IMG/VR virus record: IMGVR_UViG_3300025732_000213
Location: 1 to 27,577 of that record
From: a virus
Direction: 5' to 3' (one strand)
Length of the DNA: 27,577 bases
Below are positions 22,165-27,577 of this stretch, piece after piece (position 1 is the first letter of the stretch; each line of letters opens with the position of its first letter). Under the pieces are notes generated by a model. The model did not search any database. It saw only the letters and a list, made by a program, of their open reading frames with translations, and had not been told where the DNA came from. The translations under genes and the position numbers were made by a program.

Positions 22165-22227
22165 TGGTGGAGGTGGGCGGAATCGAACCGCCGTCCAAAC
22201 TTCTTATTTGTAATACATCAACGAATA

Positions 22228-22299
22228 TGGTGCTGAGATTGGATTCGAACCTTGTCCTATAGTGTTGTCCACCTGTACGTCCCACCGTACTGTCCCAGC
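22228..22299 (-). pseudogene. Degenerate tRNA-like element upstream of tmRNA acceptor piece
   Basis: Acceptor strands GCTGGGA (22299-22293) and TCTCAGC (22238-22232) pair over 7 bp and are followed by A and CCA. A D-stem GTAC/GTAC and a canonical TTCGAAT T-loop are present. However, only two T-stem pairs form, and I cannot draw a 5-bp anticodon stem with a 7-base loop. It is probably a decayed tRNA, a processing signal, or part of the tmRNA precursor. It lies one base before the tmRNA acceptor region. Confidence 0.55.
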
Positions 22300-22309
22300 A
22301 AAAAAATAT

Positions 22310-22654
22310 TTAGAAGTAATATCGAAGCTCGGTCTCTACTCGGCTATACACGTCGCCTTCGAAAGAATCAACTTGAAAGCCTTCTACTTCTCCACGCACT
22401 TCAAAATTATTCCAAAAGGGAAACCTATAGCCAGCTTCGTAAGAAGTGCCTACTTCTCCGTCATATACTACCGTGCCTGCTTCGAGATAGAAGTGATCGC
22501 CTTCCATGCCTACTCGAGCACTATTTAATGCACTATTATCTACATAGTCTTCATCCAGAAAATAGACTTCATTTTCATATTTTGAATAAAACTTGAGTTC
22601 TGCTGCAGCAGGAAGAGCTGCAAACAAAAGAGAAGCTGCAATAATATTTTTCAT
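22310..22654 (-). CDS. Small outer-membrane beta-barrel-like protein
   Basis: This 114-residue protein has a signal peptide (MKNIIAASLLFAALPAAAEL, cleavage after AAA). About 96 mature residues follow with alternating hydrophobic and polar strands, ending in Phe (ETELRYYF), the usual outer-membrane assembly signal. It is acidic. AGGAAA precedes the ATG and a perfect consensus promoter lies about 50 bp upstream. Possible roles include surface exclusion or membrane alteration; none is shown. The tmRNA locus follows immediately. Confidence 0.78.
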   Translation of the reverse strand: MKNIIAASLLFAALPAAAELKFYSKYENEVYFLDEDYVDNSALNSARVGMEGDHFYLEAGTVVYDGEVGTSYEAGYRFPFWNNFEVRGEVEGFQVDSFEGDVYSRVETELRYYF

Positions 22655-22699
22655 AACTGTGTATTTCCTATAGGCTTACGCCGCTTTTTAATTGCGTAT

Positions 22700-22728
22700 A
22701 TTATACGTCAAATTGACCTTTTTGTCAA
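22700..22728 (-). promoter_or_regulatory. Perfect-consensus sigma70 promoter
   Basis: Minus-strand TTGACA (22728-22723) and TATAAT (22705-22700) have a 17-bp spacer, an exact match to consensus. It lies 13 bp past the glycosyltransferase stop and is the only promoter I see for the outer-membrane protein gene, tmRNA and hsp20. Confidence 0.93.
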
Positions 22729-22741
22729 CTATCAAATTTTA

Positions 22742-23575
22742 TTAATTTGGAGCTGCTTGTACAGATGAAAGTGCTGAGAGACTGCCTTGAAATCCATATG
22801 TGCCCACATGAGTAAGAGAAATCCATGGACAGGCCCAGATTTTTCCGCCCATGTTACGAACTTTGTGCGAAAAATAGTAGTCTTCTGAAAGGTATCGTTT
22901 ACTTTCAGAATCAATTTCACAGTCAAAATACGCAGTAATTTCTCGAGTACCATTAAAATGCTCTGAATGAACATGATCTGGTAAATATCGATTTTCTGGG
23001 TATGCTTCATCAAATTTCTTGAAAACATCTCGTCGAATAAGCATAAATCCAGTTGCGCCTTCCATAATTTCTACAGGTTCACTGAGCTTAAACGAATGCG
23101 TATTGGGTAACAAATTAAATGCAAATCCACCTCCAAAAAGAGCAAGTTCATCTACATTTTTCATTTCAATATTTCGTTCAACTGCTTGTTTAATTCGATC
23201 CCAGTGAATTTGTTTTTTCGGGTAAAGTCCGCACAAAACATCATATTCAGAATCTTCTGACGACAAAGCAAGCATTGCTAGAATGTCCATGGGAGCAAAA
23301 GCAATATCTGAGTCGATAAACATCATATGAGTTGCGTCACTTCGCAAAAAGCCATCCACAAGATAGTTTCGTGCTCGTTGAATCAACGATTCATTATAAT
23401 GAAAAGAAGCTTCCCATTGCAAGTCATATTGTCTACAAATTGTAGAAAACTGAAGAAGTGCATGAGTATATGGACCCATACACATTCCACCATACATAGG
23501 AGTTGCAATAAAAATCTTGCGTTTACGCAACTCTTCTATATCAATTGTAATTTTATCATTATCTACCTTGGCCAC
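22742..23575 (-). CDS. GT-A type glycosyltransferase
   Basis: This 277-residue protein has the front of a GT-A nucleotide-sugar transferase: IFIATPMYGGM, then SLIQRARNYLVDGFLRSDAT, then HMMFIDSDIAF with the metal-binding DSD (D88 and D90). C-terminal acidic and aromatic motifs (EDYYFSHKVRNMGGKIWACP) resemble the acceptor half. It may glycosylate phage DNA, a virion protein or host surface sugar. The frame is open to GTG 23617, but GTG 23575 behind AAGGAG is preferred. It overlaps the 51-residue gene by 17 bp. Confidence 0.83.
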   Translation of the reverse strand: MAKVDNDKITIDIEELRKRKIFIATPMYGGMCMGPYTHALLQFSTICRQYDLQWEASFHYNESLIQRARNYLVDGFLRSDATHMMFIDSDIAFAPMDILAMLALSSEDSEYDVLCGLYPKKQIHWDRIKQAVERNIEMKNVDELALFGGGFAFNLLPNTHSFKLSEPVEIMEGATGFMLIRRDVFKKFDEAYPENRYLPDHVHSEHFNGTREITAYFDCEIDSESKRYLSEDYYFSHKVRNMGGKIWACPWISLTHVGTYGFQGSLSALSSVQAAPN

Positions 23576-23714
23576 GATACTCCTTGTAATTTCTTTTTTG
23601 ACTCTTAGATAAACCACTAAATCTTACCATAGAAGAATTTCCGCTAGTGGCGCTGCGCTTTGGCTTGTGCTTTACCTTCTGTTGTTGCTTTCCGCCAATA
23701 GATCCTTTTGCCAT
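23559..23714 (-). CDS. Small basic conserved phage protein (MAKGSIGGKQ)
   Basis: A 51-residue, strongly basic protein: MAKGSIGGKQQQKVKHKPKR, then SGLSKSQKRNYKEYRGQGR at the end. Similar short Lys/Arg-rich proteins starting MAKGSIGGK occur in other phages; their role is unknown, though nucleic-acid binding is plausible. AGGAATAAAAAA precedes the ATG. It overlaps genes on both sides. Confidence 0.7.
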   Translation of the reverse strand: MAKGSIGGKQQQKVKHKPKRSATSGNSSMVRFSGLSKSQKRNYKEYRGQGR

Positions 23715-23857
23715 TTTTTTATTCCTAAATTTTTCTCAGCCCACTCCAGAGCTTTCTCAGCAGTAGAAAACAAAGGATCAAGCTCGATATCATCGTCTGT
23801 TACCCAAGCCCATGAATTGCCCAACAACGTATTGTCGCATCGATAAATTAATTTCAT
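23672..23857 (-). CDS. Hypothetical protein, 61 residues
   Basis: The protein reads MKLIYRCDNTLLGNSWAWVT, then DDDIELDPLFSTAEKALEWA, ending basic. It is not recognised. It starts with a 4-bp ATGA overlap with the DUF3310-like gene and overlaps the next gene by 43 bp. The start coupling supports it as a real gene. Confidence 0.62.
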   Translation of the reverse strand: MKLIYRCDNTLLGNSWAWVTDDDIELDPLFSTAEKALEWAEKNLGIKKWQKDLLAESNNRR

Positions 23858-24129
23858 GCACGAGGATCATCCCCTATCATCATTCGCAGATAAAAAATTG
23901 CTTTTTGAACGTCACTTTCAAAAGAACTTTTAAATGGCGATCTCAAAATATATGCGACTGCGCTGCAAAGAAAATGAATATCCATTGCAGTCAAAGGAAC
24001 TTCCGATGAACTTTCAATTTTATTTGTAAGTCCTTCTAGAATATTGAGAACATCCGTTGCAATCAATTCTCCTTCCAGTGAGCTAATCCAAAGCTCATAG
24101 TGTGAAGGATGATTAATCAAATCTGTCAT
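23854..24129 (-). CDS. DUF3310-like protein
   Basis: This 91-residue protein has the INHPSHY opening of the DUF3310 family. A helical segment (HFLCSAVAYILRSPFKSSFE, then SDVQKAIFYLRMMI) corresponds to the family's ...A...YL.R...K....D..KA..YL pattern. Members are common in phages and are often annotated as nucleotide-kinase-like without proof. It overlaps the MazG-like gene by 4 bp, which suggests a nucleotide-metabolism context. Confidence 0.74.
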   Translation of the reverse strand: MTDLINHPSHYELWISSLEGELIATDVLNILEGLTNKIESSSEVPLTAMDIHFLCSAVAYILRSPFKSSFESDVQKAIFYLRMMIGDDPRA

Positions 24130-24518
24130 AGATCACCTTTTTTTCGATTTTCGCTAAACCAAACATCAAACTCGCCATTTGGATAGCGAGATTTCAACTT
24201 TGTGACATTTTCTTCAATTACATCGTATGGGTCCAACTGCAAAGCATTACAAGCGTTTATCCAATACCAAAGTATATCTCCAAGTTCTCGTTTCATGTGA
24301 TGCACATCAAGAGGCTTACCTTGAAAGATTGTCTTTTTTACCAGCTCATCAAACTCTCCAGTTTCAGACGACAGCCCAATTGCTGCTGTAAGCAGCAGGC
24401 TTGGCTCTACATTTTGAGAGCGAAGCTCTTCGAGACTTTTCAAAAATTCGCTATGAATCTTTGACTGAGGGCTAGTAACTGCCCAGACAAAATTTTTATA
24501 TTTATTGAGGTCGATCAT
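24126..24518 (-). CDS. MazG-like nucleotide pyrophosphohydrolase
   Basis: This 130-residue single MazG-type domain should hydrolyse nucleoside triphosphates to monophosphates. Metal ligands are E52 and E55 in SSETGEFDELV and E78/D81 in KRELGDILWYW. The frame is open to TTG 24524; ATG 24518 is preferred, inside the last codons of thyX. Phage MazG may remove nonstandard dNTPs or affect alarmone levels; here it sits with thyX in a nucleotide-supply block. Confidence 0.88.
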   Translation of the reverse strand: MIDLNKYKNFVWAVTSPQSKIHSEFLKSLEELRSQNVEPSLLLTAAIGLSSETGEFDELVKKTIFQGKPLDVHHMKRELGDILWYWINACNALQLDPYDVIEENVTKLKSRYPNGEFDVWFSENRKKGDL

Positions 24519-25140
24519 AAACAAATACTCGTGCTAACTCTTTTTCACAGGCTACAGCGATTTCTCGATGTTCTTTTTGAGTTTCTGGGCCGCTGCGCAG
24601 CTCAATGTAGTGAATCCAAGATCGAAGCGTGCCTGCCATGTAGATTACACTTTCTGTCAATCCTTCTGGAAGAAGTGCTCGTGCCTGTTCTTTTGCAATA
24701 CCGTTGGCAAGTGCCCAGCCATAATTTTTACGAGCAACGTTCATTACTTCGTTTTGACGAAAGGTCCACTCGGCATTTAACAAAGGATCTGTATTTTCGA
24801 TACTATTTTGTCGATTTTTAGTATCCTGCAGACGAGCTTCGCGCAATGTAAAATTTTGTGCGACTGCATATCGCTGACTAAACTCTTGAAAAGAAAAGCT
24901 TCGATGGCGCAATATTTGACGAGCAATATCTCGAGTTGTGCGAATTTCCATCGTAGCTGATGCCATTTCAAAAGGCGACCAGTGAGAGTGTTTTACAAGA
25001 TACTTCAGCAATCGGCCGCTTGTCTCAGTATTGAGCTGGTTGCCGGGATTGGAGACTCGTGCCACGTAGGCAATAAATTCTGTGAGATCTGTAATTTCTT
25101 CGATTACAGGCTGAGTGTATGCAATAAGTTTTACTGTCAT
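24502..25140 (-). CDS. thyX: Flavin-dependent thymidylate synthase ThyX
   Basis: This 212-residue enzyme makes dTMP from dUMP using FAD and methylene-tetrahydrofolate. The ThyX signature RHR-x7-S is present (RHRSFSFQEFSQR, R78, S88, R90). HSHWSPFEMA and LRSWIHYIELRSGPETQKEH match flavin and substrate regions. Length is standard. It starts with a 4-bp overlap with the preceding small gene and overlaps MazG downstream. It should raise thymidine supply for the AT-rich phage genome. Confidence 0.96.
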   Translation of the reverse strand: MTVKLIAYTQPVIEEITDLTEFIAYVARVSNPGNQLNTETSGRLLKYLVKHSHWSPFEMASATMEIRTTRDIARQILRHRSFSFQEFSQRYAVAQNFTLREARLQDTKNRQNSIENTDPLLNAEWTFRQNEVMNVARKNYGWALANGIAKEQARALLPEGLTESVIYMAGTLRSWIHYIELRSGPETQKEHREIAVACEKELARVFVYDRPQ

Positions 25141-25277
25141 TTTGCAACAGTTCTTCGTTCGTAACTAAGTCGCTGCAAAATTTCATTTACAACGCGATAC
25201 CTAATAGCGTCGGGGAGTTGCTTGAGTGCATCATAGATAACCAATTTAACTTTGGATTCTTCATGCAGATCGATCAT
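25137..25277 (-). CDS. Small hypothetical protein before thyX
   Basis: A 46-residue frame (MIDLHEESKVKLVIYDALKQ, then LPDAIRYRVVNEILQRLSYE, ending RRTVAK). It overlaps the 63-residue gene by 17 bp and thyX by a 4-bp ATGA. Translational coupling at both ends supports it. It is predicted helical. Function is unknown. Confidence 0.65.
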   Translation of the reverse strand: MIDLHEESKVKLVIYDALKQLPDAIRYRVVNEILQRLSYERRTVAK

Positions 25278-25452
25278 TTAATGGCTCCAGTAGGTAAAGA
25301 GGCGCCCAGCCCCCAGTAAGAATGCTTCTATCAACGTACTTATAGTAATACCCTTCTTCCTGATCTGTATCTTTTGAAGTAAACTTTTCTAGTCGCACTT
25401 TTACGTGTGCGCCAGCAAATAATTTAAGTTTTACTATATCACCAGGATTCAT
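25261..25452 (-). CDS. Small hypothetical protein, SH3-like
   Basis: This 63-residue protein begins MNPGDIVKLKLFAGAHVKVR, then YYYKYVDRSILTGGW, LYLLEPLN. The NPGDIVKLK opening looks like a small beta-barrel (SH3/KOW-like) protein. It overlaps the upstream gene by 14 bp and the downstream one by 17 bp. Function is unknown. Confidence 0.64.
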   Translation of the reverse strand: MNPGDIVKLKLFAGAHVKVRLEKFTSKDTDQEEGYYYKYVDRSILTGGWAPLYLLEPLNDRSA

Positions 25453-25645
25453 GATGCACTACTTTTGAAATAAATATTTCGTCTTCGATTCGAACGAGTA
25501 ACCACTCTTCTTCACAAACAAAAAAGTTACACCAATCTAGTGAAGAATCTTTTTTAAAGAATTGGAGCTGCTTCAGCACTTCCTCTGGCAAAGGGGACGG
25601 CTTCGGAAACTTTCCCCAACGAATGTTCATGATATCGTTTGACAT
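25439..25645 (-). CDS. Small hypothetical protein, 68 residues
   Basis: ATG 25645 (MSNDIMNIRWGKFPK) is chosen because GAGGAAC lies just upstream; ATG 25660 is an alternative. Its first 92 bases overlap the gene at 25554-25805 in another frame, an unusually long overlap here. The C-terminal part CNFFVCEEEWLLVRIEDEIF is unrecognised. Confidence 0.58.
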   Translation of the reverse strand: MSNDIMNIRWGKFPKPSPLPEEVLKQLQFFKKDSSLDWCNFFVCEEEWLLVRIEDEIFISKVVHHESW

Positions 25646-25805
25646 AAGTTCCTCGTTCATATGAATTCCAAATCAAAGTTCCGCGCTTATAAGCTTTTTG
25701 TACTTGACGACTTACTGTCCCTACATTAGGATGTCGCTTTCGAGATCTTGTAGTTAAGACTTCTTCGTCATCGGCTGGAAGAAGAATTTCATAATCAACA
25801 CTCAT
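25554..25805 (-). CDS. Small hypothetical protein, 83 residues
   Basis: This protein starts with a 4-bp ATGA overlap with the upstream gene: MSVDYEILLPADDEEVLTTR, then a basic middle (SRKRHPNVGTVSRQVQKAYK) and RYHEHSLGKV. The last 30 residues overlap the next gene in a different frame and may be a low-constraint tail. It is not recognised. Confidence 0.62.
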   Translation of the reverse strand: MSVDYEILLPADDEEVLTTRSRKRHPNVGTVSRQVQKAYKRGTLIWNSYERGTYVKRYHEHSLGKVSEAVPFARGSAEAAPIL

Positions 25806-26056
25806 TGTTTTGGCCCATAAAAATGATTGAATAATGCAGTCTTTGCTTGCTTGATCGCGACCCCGCGATCGGACATGTCGAATCCATGTGTCTGTTTATC
25901 TAGCACTTTGATACATTCTGTAATAATTAAATGTGCGTATTCAACAACGTCATCAATCTCGGCTTCGAGGCAGATACTATGGTAATAGTTTAACTCTGAA
26001 GCGTCTGGCTCCAGTAACCTGCTCTCGACCCCGAGATCAAAGATTTTTGTATTCAT
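25802..26056 (-). CDS. Hypothetical protein, 84 residues
   Basis: The frame is open to ATG 26200, but ATG 26056 (MNTKIFDLGVESRLLEPDAS) fits the promoter at 26066-26094. That ATG is only 9 bases after the -10 box, so the mRNA would be almost leaderless. The longer version would overlap the conserved upstream gene by 89 bp. The protein is helical (ICLEAEIDDVVEYAHLIITE) and unrecognised. Confidence 0.6.
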   Translation of the reverse strand: MNTKIFDLGVESRLLEPDASELNYYHSICLEAEIDDVVEYAHLIITECIKVLDKQTHGFDMSDRGVAIKQAKTALFNHFYGPKQ

Positions 26057-26065
26057 AGTGCATAT

Positions 26066-26094
26066 ATTATACTCGTATGCATCTAAAATATCAA
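26066..26094 (-). promoter_or_regulatory. Sigma70-type promoter close to an ATG
   Basis: Minus-strand TTGATA (26094-26089) and TATAAT (26071-26066) have a 17-bp spacer, 17 bp past the stop of the 226-residue gene. It should drive the genes from 26056 through thyX and MazG and possibly on to the glycosyltransferase. Confidence 0.83.
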
Positions 26095-26111
26095 GTGATA
26101 TTTTTTGTATA

Positions 26112-26792
26112 CTAGTCCCACAAGCCCTGATAATACTTACCAAAATAGGTAAAAGCTTTTCGTTTGCGATCTTCGTATGCTCGTCGAGCTTCTTCATCAA
26201 ACTCAGTAGTAGTAGTAAGTTCTACCATACCATCTTCTCTGGTAGTTGTAGTAATCTCTCCTTCCTTAGTGATAAAAGAAGGTTCATTTCCACTAGCAAG
26301 CTCATTGAACGCCCAAATCATTTCATTGAGAACATAATCCCAACGAGCATGATGAAACTCGTCAGTATCCCACTCATTTTCTTTTGGGGAAGCATTTGTG
26401 CTACGAATTTCTTCTGGCACATCTTCGTCATCAATGAAAGGTGAACCATGCCTATTCTCTCGCAACAGCATAAGAGAAGGAAGAATAATATGGGATAAGG
26501 TAGTAAATAAATCCCATACATCACTACGATCAATCTTTACTTTTACTTTTCGAGACTTGAGCTTATCAAGTTTCAAAAGTGCTTTATACAGTAGTGTAGG
26601 CTTTCTATACTCTTGTATATTAATATCTTTACGCACGCTTCCGTAGGCTAGCCACTCTCCAAAGTTGTGCACCCAATCCGGTTTTACTGGGTAGCCATAC
26701 TCATCTGGGGTACTTTTAGCCCAGAAGCAAATCGCCTCTGCAAGCTGATAAGGCCCAAACCACGTCGGATATTTCCCAATTTTAACTTTCAT
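26112..26792 (-). CDS. Conserved phage protein (MKVKIGKYP family)
   Basis: This 226-residue protein starts MKVKIGKYPTWFGPYQLAEA, then KPDWVHNFGEWLAYG. RKVKVKIDRSDVWDLFTTLS, HGSPFIDDEDVP and HHARWDYVLNEMIWAFNELA follow. This is a common phage protein of unknown function, usually found beside the 91-residue MFRYSTN protein as here. The frame is open to 26837, but ATG 26792 with GGTGG upstream fits the family start and overlaps the neighbour by 11 bp. Confidence 0.82.
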   Translation of the reverse strand: MKVKIGKYPTWFGPYQLAEAICFWAKSTPDEYGYPVKPDWVHNFGEWLAYGSVRKDINIQEYRKPTLLYKALLKLDKLKSRKVKVKIDRSDVWDLFTTLSHIILPSLMLLRENRHGSPFIDDEDVPEEIRSTNASPKENEWDTDEFHHARWDYVLNEMIWAFNELASGNEPSFITKEGEITTTTREDGMVELTTTTEFDEEARRAYEDRKRKAFTYFGKYYQGLWD

Positions 26793-27057
26793 AATTAAAC
26801 CACCGTATTTCTGGATTCGTTTTATAATATTCTGCAAGAATCTGGTCTAGATTCCCCTGTGTTTCTGTGCGGAAATCATGTAGCCATTCACTGAGTCTGT
26901 TCCAGTCTTCCACATGCATAGTCCCAACCCCAATTTCATCTGGATATGGCTCATCGCCACCATAGACATCTATACGACCTGATGCCCAATGATTGCCGTT
27001 CTTATGAATCCAATCGTAATTGATTGGACCCATCCAGTTAGTAGAATATCTAAACAT
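26782..27057 (-). CDS. Conserved phage protein (MFRYSTNWMGP family)
   Basis: A 91-residue protein, MFRYSTNWMGPINYDWIHKN, then WASGRIDVYGGDEPYPDEIG and HVEDWNRLSEWLHDFRTETQ. Homologues lie beside the MKVKIGKYP-type gene in many phages, so the pair probably acts together. Function is unknown. It overlaps the downstream member by 11 bp. Confidence 0.8.
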   Translation of the reverse strand: MFRYSTNWMGPINYDWIHKNGNHWASGRIDVYGGDEPYPDEIGVGTMHVEDWNRLSEWLHDFRTETQGNLDQILAEYYKTNPEIRWFNYES

Positions 27058-27059
27058 AA

Positions 27060-27347
27060 CTATTCATGTTTGTTAAACAAGCCCCTAATTTCAATAAGAA
27101 GATCTCTAACTTTATCATGCTCCATCATTTCTGGATTAAAAAATCCACCAACAGACAGATATTCAGTGATTCTGTTAGAAAACTCTGCGAACTTATGCCT
27201 GTCTTTCCACAATACAATAGCAGCTTCTATTTCGCCCATTTGTTCTAGACGAATGTGGTCCATGACACCCCATTCATCATTACGCTTTGTCATTTCCCAA
27301 AGTTTATCATAATGCTTCTGAAGCACATCTTCCACTACATCATACAT
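27060..27347 (-). CDS. Hypothetical protein, possible frameshifted 3' part
   Basis: This 95-residue frame from ATG 27347 reads MYDVVEDVLQKHYDKLWEMT, then RNDEWGVMDHIRLEQMGEIE and AAIVLWKDRHKFAEF; it is open to 27377. It has no clear ribosome-binding site. It lies in the +1 frame relative to an 18-codon start (27340-27396) that is coupled to the upstream gene. The two may be one gene broken by a frameshift or joined by programmed shifting. Confidence 0.6.
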   Translation of the reverse strand: MYDVVEDVLQKHYDKLWEMTKRNDEWGVMDHIRLEQMGEIEAAIVLWKDRHKFAEFSNRITEYLSVGGFFNPEMMEHDKVRDLLIEIRGLFNKHE

Positions 27348-27396
27348 GGTAAATACCAGGAGCAAGTTCATAATCATTGTATGAATAGTATTTCAT
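27340..27396 (-). CDS. Short coupled reading frame (MKYYSYNDYE)
   Basis: ATG 27396 overlaps the upstream stop as ATGA, the usual coupling here. It encodes MKYYSYNDYELAPGIYHV and then TGA. The sequence looks like the front of a protein, not a complete one, and the downstream frame overlaps its end. It is probably the 5' part of a frameshifted gene. Confidence 0.42.
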   Translation of the reverse strand: MKYYSYNDYELAPGIYHV

Positions 27397-27577
27397 TTAA
27401 ACCACTCATCTACATAGGACGATCTAAGATCGAATTTCTTGCAAAAAGATTCCAGCAGTCTGTAGTCATGATCATCATCACATATAGCATTATGAATGGC
27501 AAGATAACCTGCTAGTTGCGCAGGAGCATACGCTTCTGGACCCCAGCCAAACACGCTATAAAGAACATGGCGATAAG
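27393..27577 (-). CDS. Hypothetical protein, C-terminal 60 residues
   Basis: The frame is open to the window edge (first full codon at 27575) and ends with TGA 27395-27393. It reads YRHVLYSVFGWGPEAYAPAQ, then LAGYLAIHNAICDDDHDYRL and FCKKFDLRSSYVDEWFK. The start is outside the window. I do not recognise it. Confidence 0.65.
   Translation of the reverse strand, partial: YRHVLYSVFGWGPEAYAPAQLAGYLAIHNAICDDDHDYRLLESFCKKFDLRSSYVDEWFK

Larger units (their letters stand above)
21912..22226 (-). ncRNA. ssrA: Permuted (two-piece) tmRNA
   Basis: tmRNA rescues stalled ribosomes by charging with alanine and templating a degradation tag. On the minus strand the acceptor piece comes first: T-arm GGCGG-TTCGATT-CCGCC (22192-22176), acceptor strand CACCTCC (22175-22169), then A and encoded CCA (22168-22165). 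After 26 bases the coding piece starts with GGGGGTG (22138-22132), TCAGGATTCGACAGG and the tag. GGGGGTG pairs with CACCTCC over 7 bp with one G-U. A P2-like helix pairs GTAATGC (22107-22101) with GTATTAC (22216-22210). Hairpins at 21943-21972 and 21915-21933 follow the tag. Both outer ends are approximate. The order is that of permuted bacterial tmRNAs. Confidence 0.92.

Noticed and set aside
22073-22285. 70-codon frame across the tmRNA and tRNA-like element on the minus strand
   Set aside because: It reads through the T-arm, acceptor strands and spacer of the tmRNA. It has no supporting start signal, and the RNA structure explains the sequence.
22252-22596. Plus-strand frames of 88-114 codons opposite the outer-membrane protein gene
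   Set aside because: They are antisense to a gene with signal peptide and C-terminal Phe. No plus-strand promoter or ribosome-binding site is seen.
26057-26200. 48-residue N-terminal extension of the 84-residue protein
   Set aside because: It would overlap the conserved 226-residue gene by 89 bp, contain the promoter, and lacks a ribosome-binding site.
1-27577. Integrase, attachment site, terminase, portal or capsid genes
   Set aside because: None was found in this window; lifestyle and head genes cannot be judged from it.

Overview
The window is a piece of a tailed double-stranded DNA phage genome. Every protein gene, tRNA and the tmRNA lie on the minus strand, so transcription runs from high to low coordinates. 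The sequence is AT-rich and densely packed, with many 4-base ATGA/GTGA and TAATG gene overlaps. Lysozyme plus two-gene spanins and a small outer-membrane barrel protein indicate a Gram-negative host. Recognisable sigma70-type promoters suggest that host RNA polymerase is used. The host cannot be named from the sequence.

Layout, left to right. (1) About 1-10,600: replication and repair. This holds an SF2 helicase (cut by the window edge), PhoH-like ATPase, family A DNA polymerase with a 3'-5' exonuclease, TOPRIM primase, DnaB-type helicase, a protein with about four tandem helix-turn-helix repeats, an NAD-dependent DNA ligase split into two genes, and a PC4-like single-stranded DNA-binding protein. 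The gene set and order recall the T5 group; this is inference from recall, not a search. (2) About 10,600-13,200: small accessory genes, including further HTH and zinc-ribbon proteins. (3) About 13,190-14,140: six tRNA genes interleaved with two small CDSs, one an MqsA-like N-terminal domain and one that terminates inside a tRNA gene. (4) About 14,200-19,500: tail-fibre and structural genes, including a 1193-residue repeat protein, and a seventh tRNA. (5) About 19,500-22,730: a ParB-like protein, a lysis cassette (31-residue membrane protein, T4-type lysozyme, inner and outer spanins), Hsp20, a tmRNA gene, and a small outer-membrane protein. (6) About 22,740-27,577: a GT-A-type glycosyltransferase, small conserved phage proteins, a MazG-like pyrophosphohydrolase, ThyX, and further small genes up to the right edge.

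The strongest unusual feature is the tmRNA (ssrA) gene at about 21,912-22,226. It is circularly permuted: the acceptor/T-arm piece is encoded upstream of the tag-coding piece, with a 26-base spacer between them. The two acceptor strands pair over 7 bp, CCA is encoded, and the tag reads ANDDVYSEDFALAA. A degenerate tRNA-like element ending in CCA sits immediately upstream, and hsp20 follows directly.

Seven promoters with exactly 17 bp between the -35 and -10 boxes punctuate the window. Each lies at or just past the stop codon of the preceding gene. Two rho-independent terminators close the genes for the two HTH-family proteins.
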